Position numbers and translations under genes: made by a program. Below the pieces are notes generated by a model, which ran no database searches, was not told where the DNA came from, and saw only the letters and a program-made list of their open reading frames with translations. Below, in pieces: positions 17,444-25,284 of a DNA stretch of 64,000 nucleotides (position 1 is the stretch's first letter; each line of letters begins with the position of its first letter). Location of the stretch: positions 372,001-436,000 of the forward strand of contig NZ_BMXT01000002.1 of NCBI RefSeq assembly GCF_014651895.1, given 5' to 3'. Source of the stretch: Rhodanobacter panaciterrae. GTDB taxonomy: Bacteria; Pseudomonadota; Gammaproteobacteria; Xanthomonadales; Rhodanobacteraceae.

Positions 17444-17761
17444 TCAGAGCCGCTCATCCTCGATGTCGCTGACCCGGCCGTCGACGATCGTCACCACGGT
17501 GACATGACCGTCGCGACGGTAACGCCATTGCTCGCCGCCCTGATCCTTGCTCGACACGCGAACACCGCCGCGACGACTGCTCCGACTACCGTGACTGCGT
17601 GTGCTGCGCTTGTGCGATTTTGACGATGGCTTGCCCAGCAGCTCGGTGACGCGCTCGCGGCTGTCGCCGGCGGTGAGTACCTGGTTGCCCACGCGCAAGG
17701 TGGTGGACGCGTGCGCGACAGCACTGAAAACACACAAGGCGACGATGAGACGAATACGCAT
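17444..17761 (-). CDS. Small exported DUF2845-like protein (paralogue A)
   Basis: A 105-residue protein with a signal peptide (MRIRLIVALCVFSAVAHA) and the mature start STTLRVGNQVLTAGDSRERVTELLGKPSSK, then a basic Ser/Arg/Lys-rich insert (about 48-70) and QWRYRRDGHVTVVTIVDGRVSDIED. The pattern resembles DUF2845 (SmpA/BamE-like small folds); the assignment is tentative. It is paralogous to the gene immediately upstream (17817-18098), which lacks the basic insert. AGGGAG lies 6 bases before the ATG. Confidence 0.72.
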   Translation of the reverse strand: MRIRLIVALCVFSAVAHASTTLRVGNQVLTAGDSRERVTELLGKPSSKSHKRSTRSHGSRSSRRGGVRVSSKDQGGEQWRYRRDGHVTVVTIVDGRVSDIEDERL

Positions 17762-17816
17762 GACCTGCTCCCTGTCTGATGAAATCCGGAAATCCTTTCC
17801 GCTGCGCCGGCAAAAC

Positions 17817-18098
17817 TCAGCCGTGATTTTCGGTGTGATCCTCGATCGCCGCGACCTTGCCGGCGATGATCGTCACGACTACCACATGACCCTGATCGCG
17901 ACGGTATTGCCAGCGTTCGCCCCGATACGCGCCGAAGGTGTTCTCCACCGGCTCCTTGTAGGCCGGCGTGCCCAGCAGGTCGATCGTGCGGACGGCGGTA
18001 TCGCCGACCGACAAGACCTGCTGGCCGACACGCAAGGTGTCGCTGGCAAAGACATTCAGGCTGAGGGCCAGCAGCGGAACCAGCAGCAGACGGCGCAT
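17817..18098 (-). CDS. Small exported DUF2845-like protein (paralogue B)
   Basis: A 93-residue protein with a signal peptide (MRRLLLVPLLALSLNVFA) followed by SDTLRVGQQVLSVGDTAVRTIDLLGTPAYK and RWQYRRDQGHVVVVTIIAGKVAAIED. It aligns end to end with the downstream paralogue (same TLRVGxQVL, VGD, LLGxP, WxYRRD, VVxVxxGxVxxIED positions), so the pair arose by tandem duplication. Start ATG 18098 is chosen because the signal peptide begins there. Confidence 0.72.
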   Translation of the reverse strand: MRRLLLVPLLALSLNVFASDTLRVGQQVLSVGDTAVRTIDLLGTPAYKEPVENTFGAYRGERWQYRRDQGHVVVVTIIAGKVAAIEDHTENHG

Positions 18099-18115
18099 AT
18101 CGCTCTCCCTGTCAT

Positions 18116-18691
18116 TCAGAAGCCGGAACCCGGCTGGGCCAGATGGATCATTTCTTCCGGTGTACTGGTGCGACCAAGCACGGCGTTGCGGTGTGGAAAG
18201 CGGCCAAAGCACGCGATCACGTCGTGATGCCGCCGAGCATAATCGAGAAATTCCTCGAAGCGTTCACGCTGTAGCGTCGGCACCTCCGCACAAAGCGTCT
18301 CGAACAATGCCACCGATTGGCGCTGCAAGCCCATGTCCTCGGCATGCTCCAGCGGCAGGTAGGCGAACACGCGCTGCAGTGGCAGCAATTGCCGGTCATG
18401 ACCACGGGCAACACCTGACAAAGCGACACGCTGTGCGCTGGCGTCCTGGGCCCATGCGCGCGAATCACCGCGATGGAGGTTGCGCGGAAACTGGTCCAGC
18501 AGGAGCAAGAGCGCCAGCCACCCCCATGGGCTGACCGCCCAGTGATCCAGCCGTCCATCCGCTGCAGCATCCACCGTGCTGCCGAAGCGCTCGCGTATCT
18601 GTGCATCGAACGCCGCATCGGCAACAAACCAGTGCGCGGCGCTCGTTTCGGCAAACCAGAAATCCAGCACCTCATGCGCGGCAACGGGCAT
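18116..18691 (-). CDS. DUF924 family protein
   Basis: A 191-residue soluble helical protein matching DUF924: EVLDFWFAE at the start, WGWLALLLLLDQFPRNLHRGDSRAWAQD in the middle, FAYLPLEHAEDMGLQ and FGRFPHRNAVLGR near the end. These proteins have a TPR-like fold. A role is not established. GGAG lies six bases before ATG 18691. It precedes the two small exported proteins on the same strand, 17 bases away. Confidence 0.85.
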   Translation of the reverse strand: MPVAAHEVLDFWFAETSAAHWFVADAAFDAQIRERFGSTVDAAADGRLDHWAVSPWGWLALLLLLDQFPRNLHRGDSRAWAQDASAQRVALSGVARGHDRQLLPLQRVFAYLPLEHAEDMGLQRQSVALFETLCAEVPTLQRERFEEFLDYARRHHDVIACFGRFPHRNAVLGRTSTPEEMIHLAQPGSGF

Positions 18692-18699
18692 CCCAGCTC

Positions 18700-19140
18700 C
18701 TAGTAACGTGCGCTACCGACCAGGCTATGCATGTCCAGATGGATGCCGTGCAGGCGTGGCAGCTGCCGGCGCAAGGCGAGTGCCGATTCTGCCGGTTCGA
18801 CCGCAATCGCCTGCTCGAACGCATGCAGCAACGCGCTTTCATGATGCGCCAGCGCGCGAATCCAGGCGCTGTCACGCCGACTGGCGGCGTGTACCAGCCA
18901 GCCGGCCAGATGGCGGTGGGCGGCGCCGCGCCAGGTTCCGTGTTCGCTCGGCTTGCTATCGCTGGCGCGCAGTTGTGCCTGCAGGTCGGCGATCAGCAGA
19001 TCCAGTGTCTGCACATTCTCATTCAACACCACACGCAAGCCCGGCTCGCACGCCTTCGCGGCATGCCGATACAGCCGTCGCAGGTCGATGCTGCGGCGGA
19101 TCAGAGCATTGCAGGTGGACGGTGCGACGTACGGCGGCAT
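18700..19140 (-). CDS. Four-helix-bundle protein, DUF2383/PA2169-like
   Basis: A 146-residue, entirely helical soluble protein. The layout (an N-terminal helix pair ALIRRSIDLRRLYRHAA…LNENVQTLDLLIADLQAQL, then a tryptophan-containing third helix and HHESALLHAFEQAI) resembles the DUF2383/PA2169 ferritin-like four-helix bundles. No EXXH metal pairs are evident, so iron storage is not supported. AGGAG precedes ATG 19140, and the DUF924 gene starts 9 bases after its stop. Confidence 0.6.
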   Translation of the reverse strand: MPPYVAPSTCNALIRRSIDLRRLYRHAAKACEPGLRVVLNENVQTLDLLIADLQAQLRASDSKPSEHGTWRGAAHRHLAGWLVHAASRRDSAWIRALAHHESALLHAFEQAIAVEPAESALALRRQLPRLHGIHLDMHSLVGSARY

Positions 19141-19271
19141 GGCCGCTCCTGCTGGATAACTCAGTGGAACACGGCGCTATCGTCGTCCTTGCCCACTTAG
19201 CGGGAGATTAACCTGGCCAATTTGCCGGATCGCAGTCAGCTCGCGGTGGGGCACACCGGGATCGACCGCGT

Positions 19272-20024
19272 TCATTGCCCCAGCTGCAGCAGGTTCAACG
19301 GTTGGCCGTTGCTGCCACGCACGCCTTGCTGCAACTCGGCAAGCCGCTGGATCGACGGACACAGCGCCTCGATCTGCGGGCGCAAGGCCTGCATGCGCCG
19401 CTGCATGCGTGGCTGCAGCTCAGTGGCGAGATCCGCCGCACGGTCACGCAGAGTGGCCGCGGTATCCATGTCGCCGGCCAGCGCCGCATTGATCGCCTGC
19501 TGGCCCAGATCTGACGCCAGCAAGGGCAACAGGTCGGCGCCGATCTGCTGCATGGCCTGATCGGTGGCATCGCCTTGCCAGTCATGGGTGCTGCGGCTGA
19601 CCGCGATGCGCCGCTTGAGCTCGCTGGCGTGCGCGCTCAGCCGACGGTCGAATTCGGCGCGAGTATCGGCACCCAGTCCCATATCACTGGCCTCGGCGCG
19701 CATGCCCTGCACCGCCATGTCCACCCCGTTCTGCGCCACCGTGCGCACCCGCGGCGCCAGTGCGCGCAGTGCGCGCTCGAACAGCGCCAACCGATCCTGA
19801 TCTTCCGCATTCAGGCGTACCGCCGTGCCATCGGTACGCAGCACACCTTGCTGCAGCTCGACATGAAACGGCGCTGGCGCCGCCCGGTCGAACAGCAGGC
19901 TGTCGGTTTTCAGGGTGACGTCATAGCTGCTGCTGGCATGGCAAGTTGTCGCCAAATCCTGCGCATGCAGTAACGAACCGGTGAACGGCAACATGAGCAG
20001 TAACAGCCATCGCGACAGGTGCAT
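19272..20024 (-). CDS. DUF2884 (YggN-like) periplasmic protein
   Basis: A 250-residue exported protein. Signal peptide MHLSRWLLLLMLPFTGSLLHA is followed by a region with a Cys pair (C near 28 and one near 220) and the YggN-type features FHVELQQGVLRTDGTAVRL and EDQDRLALFERALRALAPRV. A long helical C-terminal half follows. ATG 20024 is preferred because AAGGA sits seven bases before it. Function unknown. Confidence 0.72.
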   Translation of the reverse strand: MHLSRWLLLLMLPFTGSLLHAQDLATTCHASSSYDVTLKTDSLLFDRAAPAPFHVELQQGVLRTDGTAVRLNAEDQDRLALFERALRALAPRVRTVAQNGVDMAVQGMRAEASDMGLGADTRAEFDRRLSAHASELKRRIAVSRSTHDWQGDATDQAMQQIGADLLPLLASDLGQQAINAALAGDMDTAATLRDRAADLATELQPRMQRRMQALRPQIEALCPSIQRLAELQQGVRGSNGQPLNLLQLGQ

Positions 20025-20096
20025 GAACAATTCCTTGGAGACACAGACCCGTCAGCGATAGCCGATGCCGTCGCAACCGCTGCTGAACTGCCCCGC

Positions 20097-20570
20097 TCAA
20101 CGCCGAGGCTTGAACTGCACGCGTATCGCCGGCCGACCGAGTTGCCAGGCCAGCCACAGCAGCAGCGGTATCGCGAGCGCCTTGAGTACCAGCCCGACCT
20201 GCCAGGTCCGTTGCGCTCGCGCGATCGTCCACAGCGCGATGTCGCCCAGCTGCGGCGGCATGGCGAGTGCATGCTGCCGGGCGGTTTCGAAATCGCCCCA
20301 TTGCTGCAGCATCAGTACACCGCTGACCAGAGTCCATAGCGCCAGCAACACGGCAAGCACCTGCATGCTCGACCGCGCCCAGGCCAGCCGCAGGATGCAG
20401 CCGGCGCACACCACGAAGATCAGCAACGCCGCCAGCAGATAGGCGTATTCGGCATGCTGCAGGTATTGCACAGCACCCATCGCGGCGAACAGCAGCACGA
20501 TCCACACGCCGATCATCCATACCGAAAACCGCCGCGTCGGCGGCATGTCGGTGCGTGCCGTCGACAGCAT
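20097..20570 (-). CDS. Four-helix inner-membrane protein, unknown
   Basis: A 157-residue protein with four hydrophobic helices (about 18-38, 44-65, 69-90 and 125-143) and a basic C-terminus (QFKPRR). Not recognised. Its ATG (20570) overlaps the stop codon of a 30-codon upstream frame by one base (TGATG), so translation is probably coupled to it. It lies 72 bases upstream of the DUF2884 gene on the same strand. Confidence 0.65.
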   Translation of the reverse strand: MLSTARTDMPPTRRFSVWMIGVWIVLLFAAMGAVQYLQHAEYAYLLAALLIFVVCAGCILRLAWARSSMQVLAVLLALWTLVSGVLMLQQWGDFETARQHALAMPPQLGDIALWTIARAQRTWQVGLVLKALAIPLLLWLAWQLGRPAIRVQFKPRR

Positions 20571-20662
20571 CAAAGCACCGCCTGCAAGGTGACCGGATCA
20601 CTCACCGGTGCAACCAATGCACACAACAGGTTCAACACGAGCACACGGTAAAAGCGACGCAT
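20570..20662 (-). CDS. Possible 30-residue leader or small membrane peptide
   Basis: ATG 20662 with GGAG about nine bases upstream opens a 30-codon frame, MRRFYRVLVLNLLCALVAPV followed by SDPVTLQAVL, that ends in TGA overlapping the next gene's ATG. The basic N-terminus and hydrophobic core look like a tiny membrane peptide or a truncated signal peptide. Coupling and ribosome-binding site support expression; homologues are unknown to me. Confidence 0.4.
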   Translation of the reverse strand: MRRFYRVLVLNLLCALVAPVSDPVTLQAVL

Positions 20663-20728
20663 GACGACGGCTCCGACGGGAAAGAAACAAGGAGTAAATA
20701 TCCGTCGCAGTTTACGCGCTCATAAAAG

Positions 20729-20754
20729 CGAAGGGCGCCATGCGGCGCCCTTCG
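20729..20754 (-). terminator. Rho-independent terminator-like hairpin
   Basis: CGAAGGGCGCC (20729-20739) and GGCGCCCTTCG (20744-20754) are a perfect 11-bp inverted repeat with a four-base loop. Reading leftward it is followed by CTTTTATG, so it fits as terminator of the gene ending at 20779. Confidence 0.8.
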
Positions 20755-20778
20755 GGACAAACTACTGACCTGTCGCGA

Positions 20779-21237
20779 TCAACGCGGGCTGATGGTGAAC
20801 TTGCCCACCGAGACACCCAGGTTGACGCCTTCGCCGGTACCGGACAGCGCCAGCGAGGTGGTGCCCTTGGTCAGCACCTGCGCGCTGCCGCTCTTCACCA
20901 CACCGGCCTCGGCGCCGGCCTGCGCGTAGTCGCCGTACACGTCGGCAAGGCCATGCACCTTGCTGATCTCGCCCTTGCCGTTGTCGATGTGGTACTTGCC
21001 GGCGGTGAGGCCGCCACCGACCACCACAATCTTCACGTTGGCGCGCTGGCCGTTGTCACAGGTGATCGTGCCATGGCCTTCGGCATGCTTGTAGATCAGC
21101 GACCAGCCGGACAGGTTGTATGCGAGATCGCATTTCACCGAAGCCTCGGCGGCCTGTGCGTTGCTCGTCGGCAGCACGGTCATTGCGCCCGCGCAGGCCA
21201 TTACCAGGGCAGCCATTCCAAAAGTACGCTTGATCAT
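20779..21237 (-). CDS. Exported protein of unknown function
   Basis: A 152-residue protein with a signal peptide (MIKRTFGMAALVMACAGAMTVLPTSNAQA) and a small beta-rich, glycine-rich mature domain (SVKCDLAYNLSGWSLIYKHAEG, VKIVVVGGGLTAGKYHIDNGKG, SLALSGTGEGVNLGVSVGKFTISPR). Two Cys (in KCDL and TCDN) may form a disulfide. ATG 21237 is six bases past AAGGAG; an earlier ATG at 21243 is too close to it. It looks like a periplasmic or outer-membrane-associated lipid-binding-like barrel, but no family was recognised. Confidence 0.7.
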   Translation of the reverse strand: MIKRTFGMAALVMACAGAMTVLPTSNAQAAEASVKCDLAYNLSGWSLIYKHAEGHGTITCDNGQRANVKIVVVGGGLTAGKYHIDNGKGEISKVHGLADVYGDYAQAGAEAGVVKSGSAQVLTKGTTSLALSGTGEGVNLGVSVGKFTISPR

Positions 21238-21540
21238 TGTCATCTCCTTGGGTTGTGCGGGGTCGGATTCTTTGCCTGCGCAGGGTCGGGATGCCATCGA
21301 AAGATCGGCAAGCCGCTGCGTGGTGGTTGAATCGTGTGCATGACCGCGTGACAAGGGTGTGCAGGCGCGTGACTGACCGTTCAGGTTCGCCGGCTTGATG
21401 CTTCGCTAACAAGCTGTCGCGCAGACTGTCGTTGGCCGGCAGGGCGGTATCGTGCAAGCCATGCCGAGGGTTGTGGCATGGCAGAAACCCTGCCTAGACT
21501 TCGGCGTGGCCTTGATGCCGGACTGCAGCGAAGGAGAACC
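21238..21540. other. Divergent intergenic region
   Basis: About 300 bases between the exported protein (leftward) and the universal stress protein (rightward). It must hold both promoters. No convincing -35/-10 pair, repeat or RNA element was recognised, and no gene. Confidence 0.5.
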
Positions 21541-21957
21541 ATGGTCAAGTATTCATTGGTCGGTTACGACGGCTCCGATGCCTCGCGCCGCGCGTTCCAG
21601 TTCGCCATCGATCTGGCCCGTTGCAGCCACGGCCGGGTGCGTGTGGTATCGGTGCTGCAGGTCACCGAAGGCGGCGCCGACGCCTGTGCCCTGATGATGG
21701 CCGACTCCGGCACCCAGCGCGTGCAGGAACTGCTCGACGAGCTGACCGCGATCGTGCCGGATGCCGCCACCCTGGTCGATGTCGAGTTGATCCACGGCAG
21801 TCCCGGCGATGTGCTGCTGGGCCAGATCGATCAGCACGCGGTGGATCACATCGTGATCGGCCACACCGAACGCGGCGCGCTGGCGCGCTGGCTGCTGGGT
21901 TCGGTATCCGGCAACGTGCTGGCACGCGCCCACGTGCCGGTGACGGTGGTGCGCTGA
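21541..21957 (+). CDS. Universal stress protein (UspA family)
   Basis: A 138-residue single Usp domain: SLVGYDGSDASRRAFQFAIDLA at the start and IVIGHTERGALARWLLGSVSGNVLARAHVPVTVVR at the end. In the ATP-binding consensus G-2x-G-9x-G-S the second Gly is Glu (GHTERG), so ATP binding may be weak or altered. AAGGAGAACC lies immediately before ATG 21541. Probably a cytosolic stress-response protein. Confidence 0.9.
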   Translation: MVKYSLVGYDGSDASRRAFQFAIDLARCSHGRVRVVSVLQVTEGGADACALMMADSGTQRVQELLDELTAIVPDAATLVDVELIHGSPGDVLLGQIDQHAVDHIVIGHTERGALARWLLGSVSGNVLARAHVPVTVVR

Positions 21958-22102
21958 AACGCGGCAACACTCCGCATCACTGAACCGCAAGTCGGGTAGC
22001 GTTAATCCGATACCGCGCTCAGGCCGTATCCTGTGTCATCTTTTCGTCATGCAGACGTACCCGCCGATTCGCGTCGCATGCGTTGCCGCACAGGAAATTC
22101 GC

Positions 22103-22924
22103 TTGAATTATTCCACTGCCCTGCCCTGGACCCTGGAAAGTCTCGACCTCGACAACATCGAGGTGGCGCGCATACGCCACAACGAGGATCTGTTCTTCCT
22201 GCTGTGCAGTTCGTCGTTCGTCGAGAGCGGCTCGGATCTGTACACGCAGAATCTGATCGACCATTTCGCCGGCGACCAGGAACTGCAGACCTGGCTCAGC
22301 CAGCACTGGGAGCACGAGGAACTGCAACATGGCCGCGCACTGGCTGCCTACGTCAAAAAAGTCTGGCCGGAGTTCGACTGGGACAAGGGCTTCCAGGCGT
22401 TCTGGAACGAGTACGGCGCGGTGTGCACGGCTGAGCAGCTCGAACCTTGCCGCGGCCTGGAACTGGCCGCCCGCTGCGTGGTGGAAACCGGCACGGCCAG
22501 CCTGTATCGCGCGCTCAACGAGATCACCGACGAGCCGGTGCTGAAGCAGCTGACCAACCACATCAAGAGCGACGAAGTGCGCCACTACAAGCACTTCTAC
22601 CAGCACTACCGGCTGTATCGGGAACGCGAGGGTTTTGGCCGCTACAAGGTGTTCCGTGCGATCCTGCGTCGGGTCAACGAGGTCAAGAGCGAGGACAGCG
22701 ACATCGCGCTGCGCCACGTGTTCAACCAGTGCTACCCGCAGCACCTGGGCAACGAGATCGAGTTCCGCCGCATCAGTGATCGCGCGCAAGGCCTGTTGCG
22801 CCGGCATATTCCGGCCGGCATGACGGTGAAGATGCTGCTCAAGCCGCTGGATCTGCCGGCCCGGCTGCAGAATGCGCTGGAAAAGCCACTGGCGCGGATC
22901 ACCGAAAAACTGTTCCTGCACTGA
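22103..22924 (+). CDS. Ferritin-like diiron protein
   Basis: A 273-residue all-helical protein with a complete diiron ligand set of the ferritin/acyl-ACP-desaturase type: an early Glu (FVESGS), EHEELQH, a third Glu in VVETGTASLYRAL, and SDEVRHYKHF (two E-x-x-H pairs). It probably is an oxygen-activating oxidase or hydroxylase, substrate unknown. The start is likely TTG 22103, which has CAGGAAA about six bases upstream; an in-frame ATG at 22049 has no ribosome-binding site. The gene is transcribed alone and ends at a hairpin. Confidence 0.78.
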   Translation: MNYSTALPWTLESLDLDNIEVARIRHNEDLFFLLCSSSFVESGSDLYTQNLIDHFAGDQELQTWLSQHWEHEELQHGRALAAYVKKVWPEFDWDKGFQAFWNEYGAVCTAEQLEPCRGLELAARCVVETGTASLYRALNEITDEPVLKQLTNHIKSDEVRHYKHFYQHYRLYREREGFGRYKVFRAILRRVNEVKSEDSDIALRHVFNQCYPQHLGNEIEFRRISDRAQGLLRRHIPAGMTVKMLLKPLDLPARLQNALEKPLARITEKLFLH

Positions 22925-22952
22925 GCGCTCCCCCGAGATCGTCGGGGAGCGC
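22925..22952. terminator. Strong hairpin between convergent genes
   Basis: GCGCTCCCCCGA and TCGGGGAGCGC pair around a short loop with one bulged C. There is no T run on either side, so intrinsic termination is uncertain, but it sits exactly between the convergent stops at 22924 and 22958. Confidence 0.5.
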
Positions 22953-22957
22953 CACGG

Positions 22958-23413
22958 TCACTGCGCCGTGGCTTCCTTGTCGGTGCTGCGCGGCTCGCTC
23001 TTGATCTGCCGCTGTTGCTGCTGCACGGCCTTCAGGCTTTTCACATCGACCGGGCGGATCTGCGAAATGGTGCACGGGAAGTTGCGCCGGCCAGTGAGCA
23101 CCCGATCGAACCCCACCATGACCTGGTTGAGGTTCGAGGTGAGCCCGATGCTGTTGACGAAAGCCAGATCCTGGCAGTCACCGCCAAGATCCAGCAGCCA
23201 TGCTTCGTTGGGCTTCGTATAGACGGCCAGCTGGCTGTCGCTCAACGGCTCCCACGAATACAGCGAGAAGAAGCGGAAGTGGCGCACCGGTGCACCGGCC
23301 GCCGCCGCATACGCGGCCTGGCGTTCGCTGGTGCGTTGCGCATAGGGCGCACTGGCACAGGCGGCGAGCAGCGTTGCCAACGTCGTCGCCAACAATATGC
23401 GGATCATCGACAT
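22958..23413 (-). CDS. DUF6491-like lipoprotein
   Basis: A 151-residue lipoprotein: MSMIRILLATTLATLLAAC with the lipobox LAAC near residue 19. The mature part contains WEPLSDSQLAVYTKPNEAWLL, DLGGDCQDLAF, a central hydrophobic strand (MVGFDRVL) and CTISQIRPVD, the arrangement of the DUF6491 family as I remember it. Start ATG 23413 has GGAG nine bases upstream. The two mature cysteines are conserved-looking. Function unknown, probably periplasmic face of the membrane. Confidence 0.7.
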   Translation of the reverse strand: MSMIRILLATTLATLLAACASAPYAQRTSERQAAYAAAAGAPVRHFRFFSLYSWEPLSDSQLAVYTKPNEAWLLDLGGDCQDLAFVNSIGLTSNLNQVMVGFDRVLTGRRNFPCTISQIRPVDVKSLKAVQQQQRQIKSEPRSTDKEATAQ

Positions 23414-23476
23414 GGCATCAAACTCCATCGGAGGGATACATACATAACGCGCGAGCCACCTTCCGGTGCACCGAAA

Positions 23477-24196
23477 CTACTTCTTGCCCTGCTTGCCAAC
23501 GCCAACCCACTTGGCGGGATCGAAACCGCCGACCTCATAGACCAGAGTCTGTTTCTTCTCGCCATCGGCCAGGGTCACGTCCAGCGTGATCTTCTTCGCC
23601 TTCTGCAACATTGCGATGAACGCCTTGTCGTCGCGGATCATCAACGCCGGCTCGCCCGTGGGCGGCGCGAACGCCATGATGCGCATCGGCTTGCCATCGA
23701 CCGTGCTGGCGATGGCGCAGTTGCCGTGACAGACGAAGCCGGGCTTGCTGCCATACAGGAACACGCTCTGGCCCCAGCTGGTGTGCCGGCGCAGCACCAG
23801 CTGCACGCGATTGTTGGCGATGGTGGCGGTGGACTGCGTGCCGCCGGCCATCGGCGAGACCTGGTACAGCCAGAGGCTCGCCAACCGGTTCTTCTCGCTG
23901 GCTTCGCTATAGCGCTTCTCGATTTCCGGCAAGGTCTGCTGCACTTCCTTTGCGGCATCACTGTTGGGGAACCGTTTGACGATGTCCTGACCCATCGTCA
24001 CCGCCATCTCGTCGTTTTGGATGCGCAGCAGCTGACGGTAGGTGTCGAGGTTGCGCGCCGCATCGCCGGCCTGGGTTTGCTGGGCTTGTTGTTGTGACGC
24101 ATCCGGCGCCGGCGCGCCGCTCTGCTGCGAGCATCCGGCGAGCAGCGCGGCCGCACAGCAAGCCATCGCGGCGTAATGGGAAAAGGCGGACTTCAT
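23477..24196 (-). CDS. Lipoprotein of unknown function
   Basis: A 239-residue lipoprotein: signal MKSAFSHYAAMACCAAALLAGC with lipobox LAGC, then a Gln/Ala-rich linker (SQQQAQQTQAGDAARN), a helical region (LDTYRQLLRIQNDEMAVTMGQDIVKRFPNSD), and a beta-rich C-terminal part (VQLVLRRHTSWGQSVFLYGS, GNCAIASTVDG, MLQKAKKITLDVTLADG). The C-terminal half resembles domains that detect or bind small ligands, but no family was recognised. The start is set at the signal peptide; upstream codons overlap the region in front of the LytTR gene's end. Confidence 0.7.
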   Translation of the reverse strand: MKSAFSHYAAMACCAAALLAGCSQQSGAPAPDASQQQAQQTQAGDAARNLDTYRQLLRIQNDEMAVTMGQDIVKRFPNSDAAKEVQQTLPEIEKRYSEASEKNRLASLWLYQVSPMAGGTQSTATIANNRVQLVLRRHTSWGQSVFLYGSKPGFVCHGNCAIASTVDGKPMRIMAFAPPTGEPALMIRDDKAFIAMLQKAKKITLDVTLADGEKKQTLVYEVGGFDPAKWVGVGKQGKK

Positions 24197-24264
24197 GGGC
24201 GACCTACCAAAGGGACAGGCGGCTAGCTTGGAACGATCGGCCGCCACCACGCAACCGGCCGGAT

Positions 24265-25131
24265 TCAGTCCGGCTGGCCGAAACGTTCGCGCAGTGCGGC
24301 CCGGTAACGCCGGCTGCAGGGAATTTTCACGCTGTCGCGCATCTGCAGCCGGGCATCGCCGGTCTCCAGCGGCTCGATCTCGGCGAGGTAGTCGAGGTTG
24401 ATGAAATAGCTGCGATGCACACGCACGAAGCGCGCCGGGTCCAGCCGATCATCGATCCCGGCCATCGTGGCGCGCAACGGGTAGTCACGCCCATGCACAT
24501 GCAGGTTCACGTAGTTGCCCGACGCCTGCAGCCATTCGATCTCGCTGGCATTGATCAGGAACTCCCGCCCCAGCTTGCGCACCAGGAACCGCTCGGGCCG
24601 CTCCAGCGGCTCGGCCGGCAAACCCTCGTCCGGCGCGGTCAGCAGTCGCGCCTCGCCCTGCAGGCGCAGCAGCCACAGCCGGTACAGCGTCAGCGTGGTG
24701 ATGATCGACGCATAGCTGCGCACGTCCTTCAGGTATTCGTAACCGGCATTGATCCACCACGCGCCGAAATCGTAGTGCTCCCCCGCCACGCCATAGGCCA
24801 GCTTGCGCAGCGCGACCATACCGACGACGTGGATCAGGCTGAACAGCACGCTGACCAGCAGATGCGCCGGCAGGCTGCGCCGCCACGTGTCGAAACGAAA
24901 CGGCCAGCGTCGCGCGGCGACGATCGCCAGCGGCAGCAGGGCCAGGGATACCAGCGCGCTGCTCCACTCCCACGACCACGGCTGCCAGGCGGGCAGCCCG
25001 GGATGATCGATCGCCGAGGTCATGCTGTTGAAGGTGGCGTTGATGCCGTACAGCGCCAGCCAGAAGCCCACCTCGACCGGCCGTCGCCAGCGCAGGAAGT
25101 CCCGGTAATCGAAAGTCGCTTGATCCGTCAT
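24265..25131 (-). CDS. Membrane-anchored LytTR transcriptional regulator
   Basis: A 288-residue regulator. Four hydrophobic helices occupy about residues 18-155 (VEVGFWLALYGI, ALVSLALLPLAIVAA, LPAHLLVSVLFSLIHVVGM, YASIITTLTLYRLWLL). The LytTR DNA-binding domain fills about 180-288 (FLVRKLGREFLINASEIEWLQ, NYVNLHVHG, DPARFVRVHRSYFINLDYL). It thus lacks a receiver domain and probably senses a membrane signal directly. It is divergent from an acyltransferase gene 153 bases away, which is a likely target. Start ATG 25131. Confidence 0.88.
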   Translation of the reverse strand: MTDQATFDYRDFLRWRRPVEVGFWLALYGINATFNSMTSAIDHPGLPAWQPWSWEWSSALVSLALLPLAIVAARRWPFRFDTWRRSLPAHLLVSVLFSLIHVVGMVALRKLAYGVAGEHYDFGAWWINAGYEYLKDVRSYASIITTLTLYRLWLLRLQGEARLLTAPDEGLPAEPLERPERFLVRKLGREFLINASEIEWLQASGNYVNLHVHGRDYPLRATMAGIDDRLDPARFVRVHRSYFINLDYLAEIEPLETGDARLQMRDSVKIPCSRRYRAALRERFGQPD

Positions 25132-25284
25132 GGCCGGGATTCTACGGGCAGCGCCGCGGATTGCCCCGAAACTCGTCCCCGTCAGCCCACCGTTCGTCAC
25201 TATCGCCGGTCCATCAGTCACTTGGCGCGGGACGGCGGGGCGATGCAAGTCGAGCATGTCGGCACTTCCCACGGAGTTCCCACC

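Noticed and set aside
24094-25284. Upstream extension of the acyltransferase frame
   Set aside because: It overlaps the LytTR gene on the other strand and reads as low-complexity shadow sequence. The ATG at 25285 has a ribosome-binding site and the family N-terminus.
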